Assembly: GCF_902832885.1 (NCBI RefSeq) | Contig: NZ_CADFDK010000003.1 | Location: 682,001 to 746,000 of the forward strand | Direction: 5' to 3' | Length of the DNA stretch: 64,000 bases | From: Burkholderia seminalis DSM 23518 | Lineage (GTDB): Bacteria > Pseudomonadota > Gammaproteobacteria > Burkholderiales > Burkholderiaceae | Part shown: in pieces, positions 52,825 through 62,528 of the stretch | Numbering within the stretch: position 1 is the first letter of the stretch | Layout: each line of letters opens with the position of its first letter | Notes under the pieces: model-generated | What the model was told of the DNA's origin: nothing | What the model saw: only the letters and a program-made list of their open reading frames with translations | Database searches by the model: none | Position numbers and translations under genes: made by a program

Positions 52825-54777
52825 TCAGCCCGGGACGGGTTCGGCCAGCGTCTCGCGGTTCGCGCTTTCCGCCGCGTCGCCCGCCCCGGCCACCGGCAAG
52901 CTCAGCACTACCGTCGTGCCCTGCCAGGCCGCGCTGTCCACGCGAATCTCGCCGCGATGCCGATCGACGACCGCCTTGGCGAACGCCATTCCGAGCCCGA
53001 CGCCCTTCGTGTAGGGCTGCCCTTGCAGGCGAAAGCGCCGATAACGCTCGAACAGATGCGCCTGCTCGCTGGCGGCGATCCCGTAACCGTGGTCGCGGAT
53101 GATGCAGCGCACCGACGCGCGATCGTCGGTCAGTTCGACCGTGCACTCGATACGAGTATCGGGTGCGCTGTACTCGACGGCGTTACCGAGCAGGTTGGCC
53201 AGCGCGCGCGACAGCAGTGCCGGGTCGCCGTACACGAGCGCTTCGTCGCAACGCGGCACGTCCTCGACGGCAATCCGCTTTTCCTGCGCGCGCGGCCAGA
53301 TTTCATCCCGTGCCTGATTCATCAGGTCAGCGACGTTGACGAGCTCCGACACGCACTCGCCCGCCTCCGCCCTCGAAACCTGCGCGAAACCGTCGGCCAT
53401 CGCCAGCGTATGGCACGCCAGCCTGCCGATTTCATGCAGGCGCTCGCGCAGGGTGCAGCCGGACGGGCATTCGGCAGGCGCATTCACCAGCACGACGACC
53501 GACGTGAGCGGCGCGCGCATGTCATGCGAGAACAGCGTCAGCATGTCGCTGCGCTGCCGCTCGAGCACCGAACGGCGAACGTAGGCGCCGCGCAGCATGT
53601 CCAGTGCGTCGTTCACCCGCCCGATCTCCGGGCTCGCGCCCGGCACTCGGGCGATCGGCGACACATCGCCCTGGCTCAGCGCGACGATGCGCCGGCTCAG
53701 CTCGGCGAGCGGCTTCGACAGCGTCCGCTGCGTGCCGCGCACGAGCAGGAACAGGATCAACGTGCACAGCGCCGCTTGGGCGACGGATAGCGCCATCCTG
53801 ACGCGGGCGGCATCGCGCAACTCGACGGTGCGCGCGCTCGTCATTTCGATCACGCGGTCGCGCAGTTGCTCCGACGCCCCGAGATCGCGCATGATCCGCC
53901 GCGCGAAGTCCTCGACGCTCATCGCATACGCACCCGTCCGGCTCGCGCGGATCGTCGCCGCGACCAGCGGCAGGAAGCTGCCGTCCAGCGTGTCGTTCAG
54001 TCGTGCGAAGTCGTTTGCGAGCGTCGTGTCGGCGAGCAGCGGCGCGATCGCGCCGGCGATCAACGCGCGCAGCTGCATGATGCGTCCGCGCATCTGGATG
54101 ATGCTCGCGAGCCGCTCCTCGCCGATCGGCTCGCGCTTGATCAGCGACGCGACGAACAGCGAGCCGAGCCGGCCGGTATATTCGCGCAGGTCGCCAAGCA
54201 GGTGCGCGAGCATCAACAAACCCGACGTCGCCGGATTGCGCATTGCCGTGCCGGCCATGACGTCGTCGGCCAGTGACGCGAGATCGTCGGCGACCGCGAA
54301 CATCCGGTCTTGCGCCGCCTGAACCTGCCACACCGTGCGCGCCGTCAGCGGCTGCGCCGCGAGCGCGTCGACTTCGCCACGGGCGCCGTCCAGTTCCGCG
54401 CGGATCGACTCGAGCGCACGCAACGCGATCCGCCGCTCGGGTGCCTCGAGGGTCGCCGCCTGCGCGATGTCCGTTCGAAGCGCGTCGAGTGCCAGGTTCG
54501 AGCGCATCCGCGCATCGCTTACGGCCTCCACGTCCGCCGCCGGGTCGCGCGGCTGCAACGCAAGCAGCGTGTTGGCCGGCCAGCGTTCGGCCGAAATCAG
54601 GTTCGCCGCGACCATCGCGCGCTCGACCCGCCCGAAATCGCGCAAATCGAGGCTCCCCTGCCGGTATTGCCGGTAGCTTTCCAGGACGATCGTTCCACAC
54701 GCCACGATCGTCAGCATCACGACGAGCACGAAGCCGATGCCCATCCGCTGTTGGATCGAGAGGCCATCGAAGCTCAT
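52825..54777 (-). CDS. Membrane sensor histidine kinase
   Basis: A 650-residue kinase. TM1 ~13-33 and TM2 ~328-346 flank a ~290-residue periplasmic sensor of helical type. HAMP-like linker ~350-400; H box FSHDMRAPLTSV with His418; N box NLLGNAVEYSAP; G boxes DHGYGIAAS and GVGLGMAFAK. It lacks a receiver domain. The NarL-type regulator transcribed divergently at 55307 is the nearest partner candidate. Confidence 0.9.
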   Translation of the reverse strand: MSFDGLSIQQRMGIGFVLVVMLTIVACGTIVLESYRQYRQGSLDLRDFGRVERAMVAANLISAERWPANTLLALQPRDPAADVEAVSDARMRSNLALDALRTDIAQAATLEAPERRIALRALESIRAELDGARGEVDALAAQPLTARTVWQVQAAQDRMFAVADDLASLADDVMAGTAMRNPATSGLLMLAHLLGDLREYTGRLGSLFVASLIKREPIGEERLASIIQMRGRIMQLRALIAGAIAPLLADTTLANDFARLNDTLDGSFLPLVAATIRASRTGAYAMSVEDFARRIMRDLGASEQLRDRVIEMTSARTVELRDAARVRMALSVAQAALCTLILFLLVRGTQRTLSKPLAELSRRIVALSQGDVSPIARVPGASPEIGRVNDALDMLRGAYVRRSVLERQRSDMLTLFSHDMRAPLTSVVVLVNAPAECPSGCTLRERLHEIGRLACHTLAMADGFAQVSRAEAGECVSELVNVADLMNQARDEIWPRAQEKRIAVEDVPRCDEALVYGDPALLSRALANLLGNAVEYSAPDTRIECTVELTDDRASVRCIIRDHGYGIAASEQAHLFERYRRFRLQGQPYTKGVGLGMAFAKAVVDRHRGEIRVDSAAWQGTTVVLSLPVAGAGDAAESANRETLAEPVPG

Positions 54778-55306
54778 GGCGCCCGTCCGCTTCGGCTACG
54801 GAGCACACCCGATTCGGCATCGCCGGTGGGACATGGATACGTCACGTTCGATTCCTGAATTACGTCATTTCCGTTGACAACACTCATCGCCGGCATCAAT
54901 TGACGCACAATCGAAATCAATGGCCTCGCCATCGAATGACACATGGAAAAAAATACGCCGTTTCATCATGCTTATTTCATCGTGAAATATCCGATTCAAC
55001 GGCTCCCGTGCGGCGAATTTCGACGGCCTTCCGCCGCACGCTTGCTTCGCACTGCGATACACCTGGGTTTCAGTCGGCATTCAGCGGCAGACGTACGCCG
55101 ACGATCGCAGCACGGCGCCGCCTGAATCGCCGGCCATTAGCCACTGCCGCGATGGAGTCTCGACCTTTTCAAACGGAATGTAAACGCGACATTCGACGCA
55201 GGGGAAATACCGGATAAGCAGGACGTTAGTATTACGACTTTCGTCTTGTACAATCCTGTTCTTTCCTATCGGATAGGCGTCGGCTTTCCCACAGCCCATC
55301 GCGCCC
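54778..55306. other. AT-richer intergenic region between kinase and response regulator
   Basis: 529 bases without a credible gene. It contains a weak promoter towards the regulator (TTAGTA 55226-55231, 17 bases, TACAAT 55249-55254) and a 13-base palindrome CCTATC-G-GATAGG (55265-55277) in the leader. Small frames inside are not protein-like. Confidence 0.45.
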
Positions 55307-55945
55307 ATGAAAATACTGATCGTCGACGATCACGCGCTCCTGCGTGACGGCGTGGAGATGCTGCTGCGTCGGGAAGACGCCGACATGATCGTCGTTCAGG
55401 CGAGCAGCGCCGATGACGCGCTGCACCTGCTCAACCTGCACGCAGACCTCGACGCCATCGTGCTCGACTTGAAGCTGCGAGGCATGGACGGGATCGACGC
55501 GCTCGCCGAGTTCGCGAAGATGCGCCCGGGGCTGCCCGTCATCGTGCTGTCGTCGTCGGAAGATCCGGGCGCCGTGCGCGCCGCATTCACGCAAGGCGCG
55601 ATGGGCTACGTGCCGAAATCGGCCAGCCCGCATACGCTGCTGTCTGCCATCCGGATCGCGCTCAGCGGCGAGCGTTACGTGCCACCGCTCGTACTCGACG
55701 AACACGCGACACAGCAGCCGGACAGCGCCGGGGCGACGACGCTTTCGCGCGACGAGTTGCTGACGCACCGCCAGATCGAAGTGCTGCGCTATCTTGCGGA
55801 AGGCATGCCGAACAAAGTCATCGCCCGCAAGCTCGGCCTGTCGGAAAAAACCGTCAAGGCGCACATCACTGCGATCTTCAAGGCGTTGAACGTAATCAAT
55901 CGCACGCAGGCGGCTGCCGTCGGCAGGAAGGCCGGACTCATCTGA
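55307..55945 (+). CDS. NarL/LuxR-family response regulator
   Basis: A 212-residue regulator. The receiver domain has acidic pair Asp7/Asp8, phosphorylation site Asp54 (IVLDLKL) and Lys104. The C-terminal LuxR HTH (LTHRQIEVLRYLAEGMPNKVIARKLGLSEKTVKAHITAIFKALNV) is standard. It can receive phosphate from the divergent kinase at 52825 or the hybrid kinase at 56256. Confidence 0.92.
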   Translation: MKILIVDDHALLRDGVEMLLRREDADMIVVQASSADDALHLLNLHADLDAIVLDLKLRGMDGIDALAEFAKMRPGLPVIVLSSSEDPGAVRAAFTQGAMGYVPKSASPHTLLSAIRIALSGERYVPPLVLDEHATQQPDSAGATTLSRDELLTHRQIEVLRYLAEGMPNKVIARKLGLSEKTVKAHITAIFKALNVINRTQAAAVGRKAGLI

Positions 55946-56255
55946 CCGGAAGCGCGAATTGCGTTGCCGGCGGGGATCGCCTAAATTTTTTCTGCATCCT
56001 CAACGCAAACGGGGGCGTTGATGACAACCCCGCCCCGAGACACGAAGCGTGGCGCGATCCTCCGACTCCCCGATGCACCCGCGTGCGACGCGCGCGATTG
56101 CAATTCGCCTCACACGCAATGAACGACACTTGGCGGACATTCATGTGCATTCACGTGGCAATGAACGGGCGCGGCACCGACGCCGACCGCCGGGCCCGGT
56201 CGCGATACCGCATGCGGGCTCCGGGTCCGGGGCGTGATACCCGAGGAGCCTGCGC
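55946..56255 (+). other. Intergenic region between response regulator and hybrid kinase
   Basis: 310 bases without a gene. A short stem (GGCG/CGCC, 55968-55980 region) followed by TAAATTTTTT may be a weak terminator for the regulator gene. Confidence 0.35.
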
Positions 56256-57968
56256 ATGACGCGCGCCGACGAATCACCCGAAGCCCCGCCGCCGATCGTT
56301 TCGGCAGCCTCGGACGTCCCGTTCGACCTGGCCGCCGACGTGATCGCGCGCTGGCAGCGTCTCGTCGACCTGATGGCGGAAATCGTCGGCGTGCCGGCCG
56401 CGCTGATCATGCGCAACGTCGGAAAAGACATCCGCGTGCTGGTGGCGAGCCGATCCGAAGGCAATCCGTTCTATCCGGGCGAATCGGCCGAGCTGCACGG
56501 ATCGGGGCTTTATTGCGAAGCGGTGATCGAGAGCGGCCGCTCGTTGGTCGTGCCGAACGCGCGACGATCGGAACGCTGGCGAAACAATCCTGATCTGCGC
56601 GTGAATATGGTTTCGTATCTCGGCCTGCCGATCCGCTGGCCGGACATGACGACGTTCGGCACGATCTGCCTGCTCGACTGCAAGGAAAACGCCTATTCGG
56701 AGCGGTACATCCGGCTGGTCGAAGAGCTGCGCAACCAGATCGAGATGCAGTTGCAGCTCATCCATGCGCAACGGACCGCCGAACACGCGCGCCAGCAGGC
56801 CGCTCAACTGGCCGAAAACTTCCGGCAGCAGAAGGATCTCGCCGCGGAAGCCGTGCGCGTCAAATCGAGCTTTCTCGCGGCGGCAAGCCATGACCTCCGC
56901 CAGCCCGTCCATGCATTGAGCCTGTTCGTCGGCGCATTGCGGCACGTGCCGATGCCCGTCGATGGCGCGCTGCTCGTCGAACGCATCGACCAATCCGTCA
57001 ATGCGATGGACGAGCTGTTCACCGCGATCCTGGACATCTCGCGGCTCGATGCCGGTGTCGTGCCCGTGCATCGCAGGCCGTTCGCGATCGATTCGGTGCT
57101 GGAGCGGGTGTGCCGGGACGTAGCCGTCGACGCGCGCGCGAAGGGGCTGCACCTGTCGTACGTGCCGAGCACCGTGGTGGTCGACTCCGATCCGGTGCTG
57201 ATCGAGCGGATCGCGCGCAACCTGCTGTCCAACGCGGTGCGCTATACCGACGCGGGACGGATCGTGGTGGGCTGCCGGCGCACACACACGCATGTCCGCC
57301 TGCAAGTGATCGATACCGGGCGCGGCATTCCCGCCGATCAGCAAAGCCGCGTGTTCGACGACTACTACCAGTTGCCCCATCGCGACCGCGGCCACGAACA
57401 GGGCGTGGGCCTCGGCCTGGCGATCGTGCGGCGCCTGGCGGAGCTGCTCGAGTGCCCGCTGGCACTGCGCTCGGCGCCCGGGCAGGGCTCGTGCTTCGAA
57501 CTGCGCCTGGTACGAGTGGACGCGGTCGTGAAACCGCCCGCGACCGCCGTCGACGAGTTCGCCTTCGACGAGGCCGCCGCGGCCGCGGCGCACCTCGTCG
57601 TGGTGATCGACGACGAAGCGGCCATCCGCGCGGGCATGTCGATCCTGCTCACCCGCTGGGGATACCGCGTCGTCGTGGCGCCGTCGGTCGACGACGCGAT
57701 CGCGCTTCTGGCGACCGGCGACGTACCCCCGACGTTGTTGATCTGCGATTTGCATCTGCGCGGCGACGAGAACGGAATCGGCGTGATCGCACGGATTCGC
57801 GAAGAATTCAACGCGGCCATTCCCGCGATGCTGATCACCGGCGACACCACCGCGCGCCGGCCCGGCCGATCACAGCACGGCGGCTTCATGCTGCTGCACA
57901 AGCCGGTGCCGAGCGACAAGCCGCGCTCGGCAATCATGCGCTGCCTGGGTGCGCCGAAGGGCAGATGA
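56256..57968 (+). CDS. GAF-containing hybrid histidine kinase
   Basis: A 570-residue soluble kinase. GAF domain ~35-175 (IARWQRLVDLMAEIVGVPAALIM, YLGLPIRWPDMTTFGTICLLD); coiled coil ~180-205; HisKA with His212 (AAASHDLRQPVHALSLF); HATPase with NLLSNAVRYTDAG, DTGRGIPADQ and GVGLGLAIV; then a receiver domain with Asp498 (LICDLHLRG) and LLHKPVP. No TM segment, so it senses a cytoplasmic signal. Same direction as the response regulator; a phosphorelay between them is likely. Confidence 0.9.
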   Translation: MTRADESPEAPPPIVSAASDVPFDLAADVIARWQRLVDLMAEIVGVPAALIMRNVGKDIRVLVASRSEGNPFYPGESAELHGSGLYCEAVIESGRSLVVPNARRSERWRNNPDLRVNMVSYLGLPIRWPDMTTFGTICLLDCKENAYSERYIRLVEELRNQIEMQLQLIHAQRTAEHARQQAAQLAENFRQQKDLAAEAVRVKSSFLAAASHDLRQPVHALSLFVGALRHVPMPVDGALLVERIDQSVNAMDELFTAILDISRLDAGVVPVHRRPFAIDSVLERVCRDVAVDARAKGLHLSYVPSTVVVDSDPVLIERIARNLLSNAVRYTDAGRIVVGCRRTHTHVRLQVIDTGRGIPADQQSRVFDDYYQLPHRDRGHEQGVGLGLAIVRRLAELLECPLALRSAPGQGSCFELRLVRVDAVVKPPATAVDEFAFDEAAAAAAHLVVVIDDEAAIRAGMSILLTRWGYRVVVAPSVDDAIALLATGDVPPTLLICDLHLRGDENGIGVIARIREEFNAAIPAMLITGDTTARRPGRSQHGGFMLLHKPVPSDKPRSAIMRCLGAPKGR

Positions 57969-58025
57969 GACCAGGACCGAAACGCGCGACGACGAGGGTG
58001 CCGCGCGGTATCGGGACAGCGATCG

Positions 58026-58622
58026 TCACTGCGGCCGCAGCATCCGCCGGATGATCGTCCGCAGCATCGCGCGATGCGCGCGCGGCTTGAATCCCGGCTC
58101 GAATACGACCCGCCCGACCGCGCCTTCCGTGAGCGCGAGCAACCACGTCGCGACGAGATCCGGCTTCAGGTTCCCGTCGATCGTCCCTTGCGCCACACCG
58201 CGCTTGATCAGCGCGACCATCCGCCCTTTCACCTGCGCCTCGTTCGCCGCGAACAATGCCGCGACCTCCGGATTGCGCGTCGCCTCGGCCGCGGTCTCGA
58301 TGCTGATGCGCGCATAGACGGGATCGCTCGACAGTTCCATCAGCGCCAGCGCGATCTCCTCGATCGCGGTCAGCGCATCGTCGGCGTTCGCATGCCGCGC
58401 GAACAGCTCGGCCATCTCGCGCTGGTCTTCCTTTGCGACGGCCTCGACGATCGCCGCCTTGGTCGGGAAATAGTGAAACAGGTTGCCGGGGCTCATCCCG
58501 GCCGCCTTGCAGATCGAGGCCGTGGACGTCGCATGAAAGCCGTCGCGCGCAAAACAGTCGATGGCGGCATCCAGAATCTGGCGCCGCTTCGCTTCCACTC
58601 TTTCAGGATCGATCTTTCTCAC
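58026..58622 (-). CDS. TetR-family regulator
   Basis: A 198-residue TetR protein: HTH AKRRQILDAAIDCFARDGFHATSTASICKAAGMSPGNLFHYFPTKAAI, then a TetR_C ligand domain (LALMELSSDPVYARISIETAAEATRNPEVAALF). A palindrome 40 bp upstream suggests autoregulation and perhaps control of the ABC exporter gene on the other strand. Confidence 0.9.
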   Translation of the reverse strand: MRKIDPERVEAKRRQILDAAIDCFARDGFHATSTASICKAAGMSPGNLFHYFPTKAAIVEAVAKEDQREMAELFARHANADDALTAIEEIALALMELSSDPVYARISIETAAEATRNPEVAALFAANEAQVKGRMVALIKRGVAQGTIDGNLKPDLVATWLLALTEGAVGRVVFEPGFKPRAHRAMLRTIIRRMLRPQ

Positions 58623-58661
58623 CGGGAACTCCGTGCATGACGATCGCTCTAATATTTATTA

Positions 58662-58673
58662 GACTGATCAGTC
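58662..58673. promoter_or_regulatory. TetR-type operator (palindrome)
   Basis: GACTGATCAGTC, a perfect 12-bp palindrome in AT-rich sequence; ACTGATCAGT-like cores are common TetR sites. Located between the tetR start and the decayed hydrolase. Confidence 0.7.
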
Positions 58674-58689
58674 GATCTATTATCATGGC

Positions 58690-59021
58690 GATGGGCTGCG
58701 GGCGTCAAGGCGGCCTGCAATCGGACCGGATCGATGCGACACTGGCCGCCGAGCGCGGCTATCTGGAAGATGCATCGCAGGCGCTCGCGACGAGGCAGGG
58801 GCCCGTGCTGGCCGGGTGGGGCGCGCTGGATAGCCACGTCGATCCGGCGCTTCGTCGTGGTGCCGGGCGCGACGCACGGGCTGCCGCGCGCCGGCTGGTT
58901 CGATTACCCGCTCGAGTCGGACTGGCCGCGGTGGAAGATCGGTCCGTACACGGCGCTCGGGCGCCATGTGTATGCGCCCGGCACGCTCGGCCCGATCGAA
59001 GCATGGATCCGGTCGCAGTGA
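58690..59021 (+). pseudogene. Decayed alpha/beta-hydrolase C-terminus
   Basis: Two frames join to a hydrolase-like tail. The first (from about 58690) reads GWGALDSHVDPAL near its end; the second, one base out of phase, reads FVVVPGATHGLPRAGWFDYP then WPRWKIGPYTALGRHVYAPGTL, ending at 59021. WGALDSHVDP and PGATHG match the acid and His regions of alpha/beta hydrolases. The N-terminal part with the nucleophile is missing and a frameshift separates the halves. Confidence 0.6.
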
Positions 59022-59126
59022 ACACATGTGCAACACGGCAGCGCCGCCAAAGGCGCGCTAGATGAAACGGGCATCAGGCAATATCGGTCGCACCGCCCCG
59101 CGCGGCCGCTACAAGGAGGAGTTTCA

Positions 59127-60980
59127 ATGTATTCGTGGTTCGAACGTCGCCTGCCGACTTTCCCGCTCGAAGATCCCGTCACGCCGCCGAAGGGATTCTT
59201 CTCGTTCGTCTGGGCGTGCACGAAAGGCGCGCGCGGCTGGATCCTGCTGATCGCGCTGACGTCGGCCGCGCTCGCCGCATACGAAGCCGCGCTGTTCGCG
59301 ATGATGGGGCACGTGGTCGACTGGCTGTCGACGTCGACACCGGCGGAATTCGGCGGCCGCCACTTCGGCGCGCTCGCCGGCTTCGCGGCGATCCTCGCCG
59401 GCAGCACGCTGCTGATCGCGCTGCACACGATGGTCAAGCACCAGGTGCTGGCGATCAACTTCCCGATGCGGCTGCGCTGGCTGTTTCACCGGCTGATGCT
59501 CGACCAGAGCCTGTCGTTCTACGCCAATGAATTCGCGGGCCGCGTGACGACCAAGATCATGCAGACCGCGCTCGCGGTGCGCGACGCGCTGTTCATGTCG
59601 GTCGACGTCGTGATCGGCGTGACCGCATACCTGATCGGTATCCTCGTGCTGGCGGCCAGCTTCGACTGGCGGCTGATGATTCCGCTCGTGCTGTGGGCGC
59701 TCGGCTACGGCGCCGCGTGCGCGTATTTCGTGCCGCGCCTGGGCGCCGTCGGCAGCCGGCAGGCCGACGCGCGCGCGCTGATGACAGGCCGCATCACCGA
59801 TGCGTATTCGAACATCACCACCGTGAAGCTGTTCTCGCACACGCGGCGGGAAGCCGACCATGCCCGGCGCGCGATGGAGGCGTTCAAGGCGACCGGCGAC
59901 GCGCAGATGCGGCTCGTCAGCGCGTTCGAGATCGTCAATCACCTGCTGTCGACGCTGCTGCTGGTGGGCTCGGCCGGGCTCGCGCTCGCTCTGTGGATGC
60001 ACGGCGAGGCGAGCGCGGGCGTCGTCGCGGCCGTGATCGCGATGGCACTGCGACTGTCGAGCTATTCGCACTGGATCATGTGGGAAATGACCGAGCTGTT
60101 CGAGAACGTCGGCACGATCCAGGATGGCATCAACACGCTGACGAAGGTGCGCAGCGTGGTCGACGCGCCCGATGCGCGGCCGCTCGCGGTGCAACGCGGC
60201 GAAATCGTATTCGACAACGTGCAGTTCGCGCACGAGGACAACGACCGCACGGTGTTCGACGGGCTAAACCTGACGATCAGGCCGGGCGAACGGATCGGCC
60301 TGATCGGCCGCTCGGGCGCCGGCAAGTCGACGCTCGTGAACCTGCTGCTGCGCTTCTACGACGTCGGCGGCGGCACGATCCGGATCGACGGCCAGGACAT
60401 CGCGCATGTGACGCAGGATAGCCTGCGCAGCGCGATCGGGATGGTCACGCAGGATACGTCGCTGCTGCACCGGACGATGCGCGAGAACCTGCTGTACGGG
60501 CGGCCCGACGCGACCGAGCGCGAGATGCAGGAGGCCGCCGTGCGGGCGGAAGCGTCCGAGTTCATCGACCGGCTGCGCGACCGCCACGGGCGCAGCGGCT
60601 ACGACGTCGAGGTCGGCGAGCGCGGCGTGAAGCTGTCGGGCGGCCAGCGGCAGCGCGTCGCGATCGCGCGCGTGATGCTCAAGGATGCGCCGATCCTCGT
60701 GCTCGACGAGGCGACCAGCGCACTCGATTCCGAGGTCGAAGTCGCGATCCAGCGCAGCCTCGACACGCTGATGAGCGGCAAGACGGTGATCGCGATCGCG
60801 CACCGGCTGTCGACGATCGCGGCCATGGACCGGCTGATCGTGCTCGACGAAGGGCGCATCGTCGAGGAAGGCACGCACCAGCAGCTGCTGAACGCGGGCG
60901 GTATCTATGCGGCGCTGTGGGCGCACCAGAGCGGCGGGTTCCTCGGCGAAACGGCGGAAGCGGAAGGCGCGGAGCGGTAG
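59127..60980 (+). CDS. ABC exporter (fused membrane and ATPase domains)
   Basis: A 617-residue half-transporter. Six TM segments in the first ~350 residues (ABC_membrane), then the ATPase: Walker A GRSGAGKST, signature LSGGQRQR, Walker B ILVLDEATSALD, H-loop AIAHRL. AAGGAGGA precedes the ATG at 59127; the longer frame lacks a binding site. It works as a dimer and exports lipids or drugs; the substrate is not evident. The upstream TetR may regulate it. Confidence 0.9.
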   Translation: MYSWFERRLPTFPLEDPVTPPKGFFSFVWACTKGARGWILLIALTSAALAAYEAALFAMMGHVVDWLSTSTPAEFGGRHFGALAGFAAILAGSTLLIALHTMVKHQVLAINFPMRLRWLFHRLMLDQSLSFYANEFAGRVTTKIMQTALAVRDALFMSVDVVIGVTAYLIGILVLAASFDWRLMIPLVLWALGYGAACAYFVPRLGAVGSRQADARALMTGRITDAYSNITTVKLFSHTRREADHARRAMEAFKATGDAQMRLVSAFEIVNHLLSTLLLVGSAGLALALWMHGEASAGVVAAVIAMALRLSSYSHWIMWEMTELFENVGTIQDGINTLTKVRSVVDAPDARPLAVQRGEIVFDNVQFAHEDNDRTVFDGLNLTIRPGERIGLIGRSGAGKSTLVNLLLRFYDVGGGTIRIDGQDIAHVTQDSLRSAIGMVTQDTSLLHRTMRENLLYGRPDATEREMQEAAVRAEASEFIDRLRDRHGRSGYDVEVGERGVKLSGGQRQRVAIARVMLKDAPILVLDEATSALDSEVEVAIQRSLDTLMSGKTVIAIAHRLSTIAAMDRLIVLDEGRIVEEGTHQQLLNAGGIYAALWAHQSGGFLGETAEAEGAER

Positions 60981-60999
60981 GCGGGGATGCCGCGGCAAC

Positions 61000-61160
61000 G
61001 TGGCGGCACGGATGGTTTTGCACGGAAGTGCTCGCCGAAGGCGACGAACCGGGTTTCTCGTTCACGACCGGGTTGTGGGTCGACCACGGTTTCCCGGAAA
61101 TCATCGTGTTCTCGTTGCCGGTGCGCATCGCCCACGATGTACCGGGAGACGCATACCGGA
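61000..61160 (+). pseudogene. DUF4262 gene fragment
   Basis: One frame gives HGWFCTEVLAEGDEPGFSFT, then TTGLWVDHGFPEIIVFSLPV and AHDVPGDAYR, matching the N-terminal part of DUF4262 proteins. It runs without a start codon out of the ABC exporter's end and then loses similarity before the porin gene. Probably a remnant left by deletion. Confidence 0.6.
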
Positions 61161-61252
61161 TGGCCGCTTGCCAAACGCCGTCTCCCCTGCACCTCGTGCG
61201 TCACGACAACGGCCACGAGCGTGCCACTGTCATGACGCGCGCCGCTTGCGTG

Positions 61253-62374
61253 TCAGAAACGGTGGCGAATCCCGACGATCGCAAGCTCCTGGGTGGCCTT
61301 GCCGCCATCGACATACGCATCCGCAATCACCGCCTGCGCCGGGCCCGCGCCGTTGCTGCCCGACGCGTGCCCGTAGCTCATCGTTGCATAGAGATCGGTA
61401 CGCTTGCTGATCGCGTAGTCGGCCGCGAGCGTGACCTGCTGGTAGGTGGCCGACGAATCGCCGTGCGATTTCAGATAGTTGTAACCCGTCTCGAACAACA
61501 GTGCCGGCGAAGCCTGCCATGCGACGAACACCGAGCCGTTGTTGTAGCGCTCGGCCGCCCCGAACGTCGAATGCCCGTCGCGCAGGTATTCGGCATAGCT
61601 ATAGTGGCCGCCCAGCGTGAAGGCACCGAGCACGTAGCTCACGCCGGCCCGCGCGATATTCACCGCACTCGCCGTCGCGTATGCATTGTTGACCGGCGAC
61701 AGGAAGATCGTATCGGCGCTGCTTGCGCCACGCGTCGACAGCACCGCGTTACCGTTGTCCAGATGCGCATAGCCGGCCGCGACGGTCACCGGCCCGGCCG
61801 TGTACGACATCGCGGCGTTGTACGCCTGCCCGGAGCCGACCGAGCCCGCCACGCCGCCGAACCCGTACATCGCGGCCACCTGCAGGCCACCCCACGACGG
61901 GCTCACCCATTTGACCGCATTGCTGTTGCGGACCGAGCCGTCTGCATTGTCGACGTCGCCGGGCGCCGTGAAGTACTCGAGGAAATTGTTCCCCTGCACC
62001 GGCAACACCAGGTCCTGCAACGTATCCTGCTGGCGGCCGGCCGTCACCGTACCGAATCCGCCCGACAGCCCGACGAACGCCTTGCGTCCGAACAGCAGGC
62101 CGCCGCTCATCTTGCCGCTGTTCACGTTGAAACCGTTCTGCAGGTTGAACAGCGCGCTCAGGCCGCCGCCCAGATCCTCCGTGCCTTTCAGCCCCCACTG
62201 GCTGACCGACATCTGTCCCGATTGCAGCTTGACCTGGTTGCTGGCGCCGCCGGTGTTGTGCGTGTACTGAATCGATTCGTCGATGACGCCGTACAGCGTG
62301 ACCGAGCTTTGCGCAAATGCACTGCCGCACATACCGGCCGCGCATGCAAGTGTGGTCGATGCGATCCATTTCAT
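61253..62374 (-). CDS. Gram-negative porin (Porin_4/OmpC-like)
   Basis: A 373-residue outer membrane porin. Signal peptide 1-21 (ending GSAFA-QSSVTLYGVID, the classical Burkholderiales porin start). The 16-strand barrel pattern follows: SRWGLKG-type VSQWGLKGTEDLGGGLSALFNLQ, LFGRKAFVGLSGGFGTVTAGRQ, and a C-terminal Phe (VGIRHRF). It forms a trimeric passive channel. ATG at 62374. It follows the agmatinase gene on the same strand. Confidence 0.92.
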   Translation of the reverse strand: MKWIASTTLACAAGMCGSAFAQSSVTLYGVIDESIQYTHNTGGASNQVKLQSGQMSVSQWGLKGTEDLGGGLSALFNLQNGFNVNSGKMSGGLLFGRKAFVGLSGGFGTVTAGRQQDTLQDLVLPVQGNNFLEYFTAPGDVDNADGSVRNSNAVKWVSPSWGGLQVAAMYGFGGVAGSVGSGQAYNAAMSYTAGPVTVAAGYAHLDNGNAVLSTRGASSADTIFLSPVNNAYATASAVNIARAGVSYVLGAFTLGGHYSYAEYLRDGHSTFGAAERYNNGSVFVAWQASPALLFETGYNYLKSHGDSSATYQQVTLAADYAISKRTDLYATMSYGHASGSNGAGPAQAVIADAYVDGGKATQELAIVGIRHRF

Positions 62375-62528
62375 TGCCGTGCTCTCCTGTCGTTGCGTGG
62401 TTGATCCATCTATTGACATGTTTTTGGCTTCATTCGTCATTCAATTCGGACACCGAATTGATACGAGCGAAATCGATGCCGTTTTCCCGGGCCGCACCGG
62501 CGACGCGAATCGCCGGCGCGCCCAGGCC

